Source: Chloroflexota bacterium (GTDB lineage Bacteria > Chloroflexota > Limnocylindria > P2-11E). Taken from it: a stretch of DNA of 6,554 nucleotides. The stretch lies in contig JANXXG010000363.1 in assembly GCA_025350745.1 (NCBI GenBank), forward strand, positions 1 through 6,554, given 5' to 3'. Both the position numbers and the translations under genes were made by a program. Shown here one piece after another: positions 1-6,314 of the stretch; within the stretch, counting starts at the first letter, position 1, and every line of letters begins with the position of its first letter. The notes under the pieces were generated by a model, which saw nothing but the letters and a program-made list of their open reading frames with translations, was not told where the DNA came from and made no database searches.

Positions 1-1
1 G

Positions 2-250
2 GACAAGGCCGGCACGCTCCCGGTCATGCAGAAGCTCCTCAACGTCACCGATCAGGACGCGCTCTCTCAGACGTACGACTACTACGTGACCCAGATCTTC
101 CCGATCTACCCGACGGTCGCGCCGAAGGAGTGGCTCTACAACCGCGACGAGCTCGCCAAGACCACGCCGACGGTGAAGGACCTCGACGTCACGAAGATCA
201 TCGACAACCAATTCGTGAAGAACGCGCAGGACCGGAAGCTCGGCGGCTAG
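2..250 (+). CDS. ABC transporter substrate-binding protein, NMT1/THI5-like (3' end only)
   Basis: This is the C-terminal 82 residues of a protein whose start lies left of the window; the frame is open from base 2 and ends at TAG (248-250). The fragment has a Tyr-Asp-Tyr-Tyr stretch followed by a Pro-rich turn, then a short helix ending in an AQDRKLGG tail. This resembles the C-terminal lobe of NMT1/THI5 or SsuA-like solute-binding proteins of the NitT/TauT importer class, where a 'YxYY...P..P' segment precedes the last helices. Such proteins bind a small organic solute outside the membrane and pass it to a permease/ATPase pair, neither of which is visible here. The best support is the second fragment at 6315-6554, which has the same tail and spacing. 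The gene converges on the minus-strand operon and its stop codon overlaps that of the molybdenum subunit. The family call rests on a short piece, so the solute cannot be named. Confidence 0.72.
   Translation, partial: DKAGTLPVMQKLLNVTDQDALSQTYDYYVTQIFPIYPTVAPKEWLYNRDELAKTTPTVKDLDVTKIIDNQFVKNAQDRKLGG
247..250. other. Overlapping convergent stop codons in CTAG
   Basis: The palindrome CTAG supplies TAG to the plus-strand transporter gene (248-250) and TAG to the minus-strand molybdenum-subunit gene (249-247). The two genes therefore meet tail to tail with no intergenic space, and no separate intrinsic terminator can lie between them. Transcripts from each side must run into the other gene unless they are stopped inside coding sequence. 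Confidence 0.95.
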
Positions 251-2394
251 TTCTTCGCCTGCAACGCCGTCCATACCCTCTCGGCGGTGATCGGGAGGGT
301 GTGGACGCGCGCGCCGCTCGCGTCAGCTACCGCATTCGCGAGCACCGCCGGGACGCCGGGGTTCACCAGCTCGCCGGACGAGCGCGCGCCATACGGCCCG
401 ACGCCGTGGCCGTCGTTGAGGTGGACGATCCGGAGCGGCGGAACGTCCGCGATCGTCGGCAGCTTGTAGTCGCCGAGGTTCGACGCCCGGATGCGGCCAT
501 GCTCGACAGCGAGATCCTCGGTGAGCGCCATGCCCAAGCCGTAGACGAATCCGCCTTCGAGCTGGCCACGGAGGCCCACGGGGTTGATGACCTGGCCGAC
601 ATCGACGACGACGACCGCCTCCAGGACGCGAACGGCCCCGGTCTCGGCATCGACGGCCACCTCCATCGCGTGGGCGCACGCGCCGTGGTCGGCGGCCGTC
701 GCGTCGTACTTCACCGAGACCTCGATCGGCTCGAGGAGGGTTGCCGCCGCATCTGCGATCGCGCGACCCCCGAGCTTCTCGCGCAGGGCCTCGGCCGCTG
801 CCCGCGCCGCGCCGCCGTGGACCGGCGTCACCCGGCTGCCACCGATCCCGGGATCCTTTGGGCTGTCCGTGTCGAGCCGTCGGACGCTGACCCGGGCTGG
901 ATCGACCGCGAGCGTCGCGGCGACGATCCGCTGGATGAGCGTGTGTTGTCCGCCGCCCTGCTCCCCCACGCCGGTCGTGACCTCGATCCTTCCGTCGCGG
1001 TCGAGTCGCAGCGTGATCGTGGTCGACCCGGTCCCGACGTGGCGGACGCCGATCGCGAAGCCGACACCCCGGCCCGGTCCGCGCTTCCGGTCCGCATCGA
1101 TCTCCGTTGCGGCGCGGTCGAGCAGCGCATGGAGATCGGGGCCGTGCCACGGCCCGCCGCTCGTGACGGGATCACCGGAGTGGGCAAGGTTGCGGCGCCG
1201 CAGCTCGAGCGGCGAGATGCCCAGCTCGCGGGCGATGATGTCGAGGTGTGATTCGGAGGCGAAGACGTTCTGCGGCTGGCCCGGCGCGCGCATGTGGCCA
1301 CCTGGGACGTGATTCGTGTAGACGACCGCCGCCTCGTGACGCGAGGCCGGGACCCGATAGCCTTCGAGCGTCTGGACCCCGCCCTCGACCATGAGGCGCG
1401 GGGTCGGCTTTCCGGCGGCATAGGCCCCGCCATCGAAGGTGGCGTGCGATTCGTGTGCGACGATCCGGCCCGTGGCATCGACGCCGGTCCGGAGGCGGAT
1501 GCGGGACGCGTGGCGTGGATTCATCGCGGTGAGCTCATCGGCCATCCGCGTGATCGCGCGCACCGGCTTGCCGGTCACTCTCGCAAGGAAGTACAGAACG
1601 TACTCGTCGGTCGAGAGCCCCTTCCCGCCGAAGTCGCCACCGATGGGGCCGTTGTCGACAACGATCCTCCCGGGCTCGAGCCCGAGGCTGGCGGCCATCT
1701 GGTCGCGGAGCGTGAACGGCGCCTTGTTCGTGGACACCACGTGCACCCGATCGCCCACGATCCAGACGACCGCGGCGTGCGGCTCGAGGGCCAGCTGATG
1801 GATGCGTGGCGTCGTGAATTCGTGTTCGAAGACCCGGACCGCGCCCGCGAACGCCGCATCGACATCGCCGCCGTGCGACTCGCTGACGTAGCCCTGGTGG
1901 TTCGGGTGCGGACCGGACGGACGCGGGCCGCGTCCCTCGAGGAAGCGATAGCTCGCGCTCTCCGGATGGAGCGCCGGTGCGTCCGGTCGGAGCGCCGCCT
2001 CCATGTCCAGCAGGGCCGGCAGCTCCTCGTAGTCGACATCGATGAGGCGGACCGCCTCCTCAGCGATCGCCCGACTGTCCGCAGCGACCGCGGCGACGCG
2101 GTCCCCGACGAACAGCACCTCGTCCCAGCACAGGACCGGCCAGTCCTGCAGCCGTCGGCCAAGTCGCGCTCCACCCACATCGGCGCCGGTGATCACGGCG
2201 CGGACGCCCGGCAACGCGCGGGCGCGCACCGCATCGACCGAGCGGATCCGGGCATGTGGATATGGGCTTCGGACGAACGCCGCTTCGAGCGCGCCGGGGA
2301 ATTCGATATCACCGGTGTATTTCGTGGCACCGCTGATCTTGTCCGTGCCATCGAGCCGACGCTCCGGCGTCATGAAGAGAGCAGGCCCGGTCAT
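247..2394 (-). CDS. Xanthine dehydrogenase/CoxL-family molybdopterin-binding large subunit
   Basis: A 715-residue catalytic subunit of a cytoplasmic molybdenum hydroxylase that should carry molybdopterin cytosine dinucleotide. The N-terminal a/b-hammerhead domain covers about residues 14-120 (DGTDKISGATKYTGD, then SPYPHARI). The Mo-binding part follows, with GGDFGGKG at 252-259, LEPHAAVV at 203-210, GHMRAPGQPQ at 366-375, GVGEQGGGQHT at 475-485 and a Gly-Glu at 674-675 (ARSSGELVNPG), where the family's catalytic glutamate sits. The loop at 366-372 differs from the AYRCSFR of form I CO dehydrogenase and AYRGAGR of form II, so CO oxidation is unlikely. The length is somewhat below the usual 750-800 of CoxL proteins. 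ATG at 2394 is chosen because it overlaps the stop of the preceding gene (ATGA); Met8 is a weaker alternative. No clear Shine-Dalgarno is visible, so translation is probably coupled. It is last in the operon, with its FAD and iron-sulfur partners upstream. A CoA-thioester or heteroaromatic substrate is inferred from the neighbours. Confidence 0.95.
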   Translation of the reverse strand: MTGPALFMTPERRLDGTDKISGATKYTGDIEFPGALEAAFVRSPYPHARIRSVDAVRARALPGVRAVITGADVGGARLGRRLQDWPVLCWDEVLFVGDRVAAVAADSRAIAEEAVRLIDVDYEELPALLDMEAALRPDAPALHPESASYRFLEGRGPRPSGPHPNHQGYVSESHGGDVDAAFAGAVRVFEHEFTTPRIHQLALEPHAAVVWIVGDRVHVVSTNKAPFTLRDQMAASLGLEPGRIVVDNGPIGGDFGGKGLSTDEYVLYFLARVTGKPVRAITRMADELTAMNPRHASRIRLRTGVDATGRIVAHESHATFDGGAYAAGKPTPRLMVEGGVQTLEGYRVPASRHEAAVVYTNHVPGGHMRAPGQPQNVFASESHLDIIARELGISPLELRRRNLAHSGDPVTSGGPWHGPDLHALLDRAATEIDADRKRGPGRGVGFAIGVRHVGTGSTTITLRLDRDGRIEVTTGVGEQGGGQHTLIQRIVAATLAVDPARVSVRRLDTDSPKDPGIGGSRVTPVHGGAARAAAEALREKLGGRAIADAAATLLEPIEVSVKYDATAADHGACAHAMEVAVDAETGAVRVLEAVVVVDVGQVINPVGLRGQLEGGFVYGLGMALTEDLAVEHGRIRASNLGDYKLPTIADVPPLRIVHLNDGHGVGPYGARSSGELVNPGVPAVLANAVADASGARVHTLPITAERVWTALQAKN

Positions 2395-2834
2395 GTCGCG
2401 GCCACGGTCTTGCGCAGGCAGTCGGCGAACCCGGCAAGCACCTTATCCGCCTGGCGCGCGATGAGGGGCTGCCCGAGCTCGCCGATGCGGCCGAGGATCG
2501 CAACGTCAGTCGACACGCGAAGCTGCGTCGGGCCGTCACCCGTGACCGCCAGGTCGACGAAGGCGCGAAGGGCGCCACCGATCCGCTGGTCGGCTGCGTC
2601 AGCACGGAGGCGAGCGGTGCCCGCGATGTCGTCCCGCTGCTCGACGATCACGGAGCCTGCCAGCGAAAGCCTCACCGGACCGACGCGGACCTCGAGCGTG
2701 CCGCGGACGACGTCCCCGTCGGCGGCGATATCGCGCGCGCCCGGGACGCAGCGCGCCGCGGCCGGCAGGTCCATGAGCCCCGCCCAGACCCGCGAGCGCG
2801 GCGCGTCGATCGATACCACGTGCTCGAGCTTCAT
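2391..2834 (-). CDS. CoxG-like SRPBCC-fold protein
   Basis: A 147-residue protein of the CO dehydrogenase subunit G (CoxG) group in the SRPBCC/START-like fold. Visible hallmarks are the opening strand with a DAPRSRVW-type pattern (10-17), CVPGA at 29-33, the G-x-V-x-V-G-P-V strand around 45-54, and GRIGELGQPLI at 115-125, all typical of CoxG proteins. CoxG proteins are linked to maturation, membrane recruitment or quinone interaction of CoxL-type molybdenum hydroxylases. This copy consists only of the fold and lacks the long C-terminal tail or membrane anchor of many CoxG proteins, so stable membrane attachment is doubtful. It sits between the FAD and Mo subunit genes, overlapping both by ATGA. 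A GGGAGA ribosome-binding sequence lies 4 nt before the ATG (2839-2844), better than at the neighbouring junctions. The role as a helper of this particular enzyme is inferred from position. Confidence 0.88.
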   Translation of the reverse strand: MKLEHVVSIDAPRSRVWAGLMDLPAAARCVPGARDIAADGDVVRGTLEVRVGPVRLSLAGSVIVEQRDDIAGTARLRADAADQRIGGALRAFVDLAVTGDGPTQLRVSTDVAILGRIGELGQPLIARQADKVLAGFADCLRKTVAAT

Positions 2835-3682
2835 GCGATCTCCCGCAGGGCGCGTTCGGTCCAGACCCCGGCCATGGCCCGCTTGTACCGGGCACTGCCG
2901 CGGAGGTCCGCGATCGGGTCGGTCGCCGCTGCCGCGAGCGCGGCGGCCTCGGTGATGGACCGGTCGTCGAGGCGCCGGCCCACCAGTGAACGCTCAGCGT
3001 CATGCGCGCGAAGCGGGACCGGGCCGGCGCCACCGAGTGCGATCCGGGCGTGCGTGCACCTGCCGTCGGCGTCAGTGGCGACGACAGCCGCGACGGCGAC
3101 CGTCGCATAGTCGTCGAGCGTGTTCGGAAGGAACTTCTTATACGTGGCGCGGGCGCCGACGGGCAGAGCTGGGAGCTCGACGCGAAGGAGCAGCTCGTCG
3201 GGCTCGAGCGACGTCTCGAAGACATCGACGAACAGCTCATCGAAGGGGATCCGTCGAGCGCGAGCCTTGGACATCGCGACCGCGGTCGCATCGAGCGCGA
3301 GCAGCGTGACTGGTGGATCTTGCGACGGGTCCGCGTGCACGATGTTCCCGCCAACGGTCGCCTGCTCGCGGATGCGCACGGTCGCGACTGCCGCGAATGT
3401 CGCTGCGAGGGCCGGGGAGAAGGCATTCACGTCGCTCGCGCGAGCGAGCGAGCCGTGGGTCGCGAGCGCGCCGATGGTGAGCCCGGCATCGCCGGACCGG
3501 ATGGCGCGCAGCTGGGCGAGCTTCCGAAGTCCGATGACCCGTGCGGGTCGCACGAGTTCCTGCTTCATCAGGATGACGAGCGATGTGCCGCCGGCCAGGA
3601 CCAGTGTGTCATCGGGATCCTCGGCCAGGAGCGCGAGCGCTTCATCGAGCGTCTCCGGCTCGAGGTACTCGAACGGTCTCAT
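2831..3682 (-). CDS. FAD-binding medium subunit of a molybdenum hydroxylase (CoxM/XdhB family)
   Basis: A 283-residue flavoprotein subunit that passes electrons from the iron-sulfur subunit to an acceptor. It opens with the family's F-x-Y-x-x-P-x-T-x-x-E-A-x-x-L pattern. The two FAD pyrophosphate motifs are clear: AGGTSL at 30-35 and TVGGN at 109-113, the latter followed by the ADPSQD segment usual in CoxM proteins. The C-terminal CO-dehydrogenase flavoprotein domain starts near residue 178 (ATYKKF...DYATVAVAA) and includes RIALGGAGPVPLRA around 213-226. Length is normal for CoxM. Only one cysteine is present (C209), so the four-cysteine insert that binds a [4Fe-4S] cluster in the HcrB subunit of 4-hydroxybenzoyl-CoA reductase is absent. 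This argues for an oxidative hydroxylase rather than that reductase. The start overlaps the iron-sulfur subunit stop by ATGA with no visible ribosome-binding site, which fits translational coupling. Confidence 0.95.
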   Translation of the reverse strand: MRPFEYLEPETLDEALALLAEDPDDTLVLAGGTSLVILMKQELVRPARVIGLRKLAQLRAIRSGDAGLTIGALATHGSLARASDVNAFSPALAATFAAVATVRIREQATVGGNIVHADPSQDPPVTLLALDATAVAMSKARARRIPFDELFVDVFETSLEPDELLLRVELPALPVGARATYKKFLPNTLDDYATVAVAAVVATDADGRCTHARIALGGAGPVPLRAHDAERSLVGRRLDDRSITEAAALAAAATDPIADLRGSARYKRAMAGVWTERALREIA

Positions 3683-4143
3683 CGCGGCCGCGCCGACGCG
3701 ATCGCGCGGGCGATCCCGTAGTAGCCCGTGCAGCGGCAGAGGTTCCCCATCATCCAGTCGCTGACCTCGGCCGCCGTCGCGTCCGGTCTGGCCTCAAGCA
3801 GCGCCGCAGCCGCGACGAGCTGGCCCGACGTGCAGATGCCGCATTGGAAGCCGCCCTCGGCGATGAATGCCTCTTGGAGCTCCGACGGACCGTCGGCGCT
3901 CGCCAGGCCTTCGACCGTCGTGATCGCGGCCCCGTCGATCTGCGTCGCGAGCAGGAGGCACGCCGACATCGGCGCGCCGTCCACCTGCACGGTGCACAGC
4001 CCGCACACACCGATCGAGCAGCCATCCTTGGTGCCGGTCTTCCCCAGGTCCGAGCGGAGCAGATCGAGGAGCAGGCGCTCCGCGGGAACGACCCGCTCGA
4101 CCACGGCGCCGTTCAGTCGGAAACGGATCGAGTGGTCGCTCAT
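3679..4143 (-). CDS. [2Fe-2S] small subunit of a molybdenum hydroxylase (CoxS/XdhC family)
   Basis: A 154-residue iron-sulfur subunit that carries electrons from the molybdenum site to the FAD. All eight cluster cysteines are present. C42, C47, C50 and C62 form the plant-ferredoxin-type cluster (GCSIGVCGLCTV, then SAC). C101, C104, C136 and C138 form the second cluster in the helical domain (FQCGICTSGQ and GNLCRCTGY). Length is normal for the family. The same frame stays open upstream to 4422, but that extension lies wholly inside the ligase gene and has an Arg-rich, non-homologous composition. ATG at 4143 is the right start because the protein then begins as family members do (a short strand, then the NG turn) and the codon overlaps the ligase stop by ATGA. 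The Shine-Dalgarno is weak, so coupling to ligase translation is likely. It is the first of the hydroxylase structural genes, in the common order S-M-(G)-L. Confidence 0.96.
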   Translation of the reverse strand: MSDHSIRFRLNGAVVERVVPAERLLLDLLRSDLGKTGTKDGCSIGVCGLCTVQVDGAPMSACLLLATQIDGAAITTVEGLASADGPSELQEAFIAEGGFQCGICTSGQLVAAAALLEARPDATAAEVSDWMMGNLCRCTGYYGIARAIASARPR

Positions 4144-5696
4144 CGCCGCCTGTCGTCGCTGAGCCGGTATCGCTGGACCTTGCCGGTCGCGGTCTTCGGG
4201 AGCTCGGATACGAGCTCGACCCAGTGCGGACGCTTGTGATGCGGAAGGCGCTCGGCAGCGAGCGCGATCAGCTCCGCGGGCGATGGCCGACCTCCCGCGC
4301 CGGCGACGACGAAGGCGCATGGCCGGGTGAACCCGTCGCGATCCATCCGACCGACGACGGCGCATTCCCGCACGTCCGGATGCGACATGAGGACGGCCTC
4401 GACCTCGAGCGGCGAGACCCACTGCGCCCCGACGCGAAGCATCTCGTCATCACGGCCAAGGTGGGTGTAATGCCCGTCGCGCACCTGATAGCGATCGCCC
4501 GTGACGACCCAATCGTCACGGAAGGTCGCCGCGTTGCGCTCGGGCCGCGCGTGATAGCCCTGCGCCGCGGATGGGCCGCGCACCCACAGGGTCCCCGGCT
4601 GTCCGGGGGGCACATCCCGCCCGTCGTCGCCAACGATGCGGGCCTCGTAGCCCGGCACCGGCACGCCGGACGATCCGGGCGTCACGTCATCGACGGTGTT
4701 CGAGAGCGCGATGTAGCCGATCTCCGTCGAGCCCATGCCATCGAGGATCGAGAGGCCGAAGCGTGCCCGCCAGCGGTCCGCGATGGGCGCGGGCAGGGCC
4801 TCCCCGGCCGAGATGCAGCAGCGCAGCGAGGCGACATCGGCCGTCTCTCCGGCCTCCGCCGCGGCGAGGAGCGCGGAATATGCGCCGGGCACCGCGTAGA
4901 GCACGGTCGGCCGCTCCCGCGCGACGATCGCCCACGCCCGCTGCGCGGAGAACCGCTCAGCGTCGAGCACGACGGACGCGCCGGTGGCCAGAGGGATCAT
5001 CAAGGAGCTCTGTAGACCATAGGAGAAGAACATCTTCGCCGTGCTGTAGACCCGGTCATCGGGCCGCAGGCCGACGATATGGCGGCCATGGGCGCCCGCC
5101 GGCGCGAGCGAGCGCGCGTGGAGCTGGATGACCGCCTTCGGCCCCCCGGTGGTGCCGCTCGAGTATTGCCAGAAGCACATGTCGTCTTCGCGGACCCGCG
5201 CGGCCGCGACCGGTGCGCCCGCCTCGGCGAGCAGCGACGCGGTCTCCTCGGTCAGGACGAGGCGCGCGCCGCTGTCGCGGAGCATGAGCGCGAGCTCCTC
5301 GGGCCGGACGAGCGTCGACAGGGGGACGGCGATCGCTCCGATCTTCACCGCACCGAGGAACGCCGCAATGAAGTCCGGCGAGTCGCGGAGCACGATGGCC
5401 ACGCGGTCGCCCGCGCCGATGTCGCGCTCGCGCATGGCGGCGGCGGCACGATCCTGGCGCTCTGCGAGATCGGCGTACGTGATGGTCTCTCCAGCGAAGC
5501 GGATGGCCGTCCGGCCGCCGCGACCGTCCGAACAGGCCGCGTCCGCGAGAGCGCCCGCGACGCCGGACGCGGCTAGAGGTACCTGCGACCCTCGAGCTTG
5601 TTCGGGACGACCAGCCCGAGCGCCGTGATCTTCGGATCCATCTCGGCGATGTACTGCTCGCGCATCTGTCCGTTCGTGCGTTTCTTCAGACCCCAC
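4140..5696 (-). CDS. Benzoate-CoA-ligase-like AMP-forming acyl-CoA synthetase (start uncertain)
   Basis: An adenylating enzyme that should activate a carboxylic acid to its CoA thioester with ATP in the cytoplasm. Motifs, numbered from the GTG at 5696: P-loop SSGTTGGPK at 179-187, FSYGL at 224-228, GEALPAP at 298-304, DGMGSTE at 319-325, TGD at 399-401, GRDDEMLRVGAQWVSPLEVE at 414-433 and the C-terminal catalytic lysine K506 in PKTATGK. The GEALPAP...LDGMGSTEIG block and the FSYGL segment are closest to benzoate/hydroxybenzoate/aminobenzoate-CoA ligases. The linker before the P-loop is about 40 residues shorter than usual, so the homologous part is only about 475 residues. Homology begins near 5560-5570, just past the stop of the diiron gene, but no ATG, GTG or TTG is in frame there. 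The open frame offers GTG at 5696 or 5762, deep inside the upstream gene, or ATG at 5435, which removes conserved sequence. The start given is therefore provisional. The end overlaps the next gene by ATGA. Confidence 0.86.
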   Translation of the reverse strand: MGSEETHERTDARAVHRRDGSEDHGARAGRPEQARGSQVPLAASGVAGALADAACSDGRGGRTAIRFAGETITYADLAERQDRAAAAMRERDIGAGDRVAIVLRDSPDFIAAFLGAVKIGAIAVPLSTLVRPEELALMLRDSGARLVLTEETASLLAEAGAPVAAARVREDDMCFWQYSSGTTGGPKAVIQLHARSLAPAGAHGRHIVGLRPDDRVYSTAKMFFSYGLQSSLMIPLATGASVVLDAERFSAQRAWAIVARERPTVLYAVPGAYSALLAAAEAGETADVASLRCCISAGEALPAPIADRWRARFGLSILDGMGSTEIGYIALSNTVDDVTPGSSGVPVPGYEARIVGDDGRDVPPGQPGTLWVRGPSAAQGYHARPERNAATFRDDWVVTGDRYQVRDGHYTHLGRDDEMLRVGAQWVSPLEVEAVLMSHPDVRECAVVGRMDRDGFTRPCAFVVAGAGGRPSPAELIALAAERLPHHKRPHWVELVSELPKTATGKVQRYRLSDDRRR

Positions 5697-6292
5697 TCGA
5701 TATAGCGCTCGTCTCGGGCGGAGTTCGATCGCCCGAACATGTCGAGCCCGATGACGTACCACTTGTCGATCGCCCGCTGAGCGGTTGCCTTGCCGTCGGG
5801 CGTCTCCATCAGCTTCTGGAGCTGCTGCTCGCCATACGCGACGTGGCCCTTTTCCTCGCGCAGAATGACCGGGAGAGCGTCGTCGGTCGGAAGGTACGAA
5901 GAACCGACCATCTCATCGAGCTGGTACTCACCCACCTTGTCGATCAGGAAGCCGAACGCGGCGAAGTCGCCCCACTCGGGCATGTCGACCTTGAACGCGT
6001 CCACCTCGCGTTGCGAGCGGGGCCGATAGAGGATGTCCGACCGGTCAAGGCCGATCATCCCGAGCATGCGGAGGAACTTGCGACAGTGGTCGATCTCCTC
6101 CGACGCGATGCGCGCGACCCGCCATTGGTCGTCAACGCTCGGCGCGCGAAGGGTCCAGTGATCAACGTAGATGTGCGGTCCACCGATCTCGCAGTCAGCC
6201 TGGATCGTCAGGAGGCGGGTCAGCAGCTCTCGGTACTCGTCCGGCATCTTGCCGAAGTCCTTCGGCTCGATGCGATCGGTGAACTGCGCCAC
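5573..6292 (-). CDS. PaaA-like diiron oxygenase (phenylacetic acid catabolic protein family)
   Basis: A 239-residue ferritin-like protein related to the catalytic subunit PaaA of phenylacetyl-CoA 1,2-epoxidase. It opens with MPDEYRELLTR, as PaaA does near its N-terminus. It keeps a full set of candidate iron ligands: E35 (CEIGG), E66 and H69 (EEIDH), D118 (FLIDK), and E147 and H150 (EEKGH). The 29-residue gap from D118 to E147 matches PaaA as I remember it. The later W-x-x-x-x-L-x-M-F-G, 'S-x-x-Y-x-x-W-x-x-K' and 'LGLVVPN' segments also match. It lacks the last 60-70 residues of PaaA (about 310 long) and there is no PaaB, PaaC, PaaD or PaaE gene beside it. It probably acts on a CoA thioester made by the neighbouring ligase. 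The start codon is GTG, backed by a strong ribosome-binding site 6 nt upstream. BoxB-like benzoyl-CoA epoxidase chemistry is an alternative, but BoxB proteins are about twice this length. Confidence 0.85.
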   Translation of the reverse strand: MAQFTDRIEPKDFGKMPDEYRELLTRLLTIQADCEIGGPHIYVDHWTLRAPSVDDQWRVARIASEEIDHCRKFLRMLGMIGLDRSDILYRPRSQREVDAFKVDMPEWGDFAAFGFLIDKVGEYQLDEMVGSSYLPTDDALPVILREEKGHVAYGEQQLQKLMETPDGKATAQRAIDKWYVIGLDMFGRSNSARDERYIEWGLKKRTNGQMREQYIAEMDPKITALGLVVPNKLEGRRYL

Positions 6293-6298
6293 TACCCG

Positions 6299-6306
6299 CC
6301 TCCCCC
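6299..6306 (-). promoter_or_regulatory. Strong Shine-Dalgarno of the PaaA-like gene
   Basis: The minus strand reads GGGGGAGG, then CGGGTA, then the GTG start at 6292. The core GGAGG (6299-6303) is spaced 6 nt from the codon. This is the best ribosome-binding site in the window. It decides the GTG start and shows independent initiation after the 22-bp gap behind the upstream transporter gene. Confidence 0.85.
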
Positions 6307-6314
6307 TCTACCTG

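Noticed and set aside
242..259. Possible terminator hairpin at the convergent gene ends (GGCG ... CGCC)
   Set aside because: The stem is only 4 bp with a 10-nt loop and no T-run, too weak to call.
130..1251. Long plus-strand open frame (373 codons) opposite the Mo subunit gene
   Set aside because: It is Arg/Asp-rich with no recognisable motif, and the opposite strand encodes a full molybdenum subunit across it. High-GC DNA gives such antisense frames by codon bias.
1294..2955. Plus-strand open frame of 553 codons opposite the Mo subunit, CoxG-like and FAD subunit genes
   Set aside because: It spans three real genes and their junctions on the other strand, has low-complexity Arg/Ala/Ser composition and shows no domain.
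3002..3721. Plus-strand open frame opposite the FAD subunit gene
   Set aside because: The minus strand shows clear FAD motifs, and this frame has no motif of its own.
247..4143. Aerobic CO dehydrogenase (coxSML plus coxG)
   Set aside because: The gene set looks similar, but the large subunit lacks the AYRCSFR and AYRGAGR loops and the neighbours are acid-activation genes.
4144..4422. N-terminal extension of the iron-sulfur subunit to 4422
   Set aside because: The extension is Arg-rich, lies inside the ligase gene and has no family counterpart. ATG at 4143 gives the normal protein.
4224..5015. Plus-strand open frame opposite the ligase gene
   Set aside because: The ligase motifs run through the same region on the minus strand. 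The plus frame is a composition artefact.
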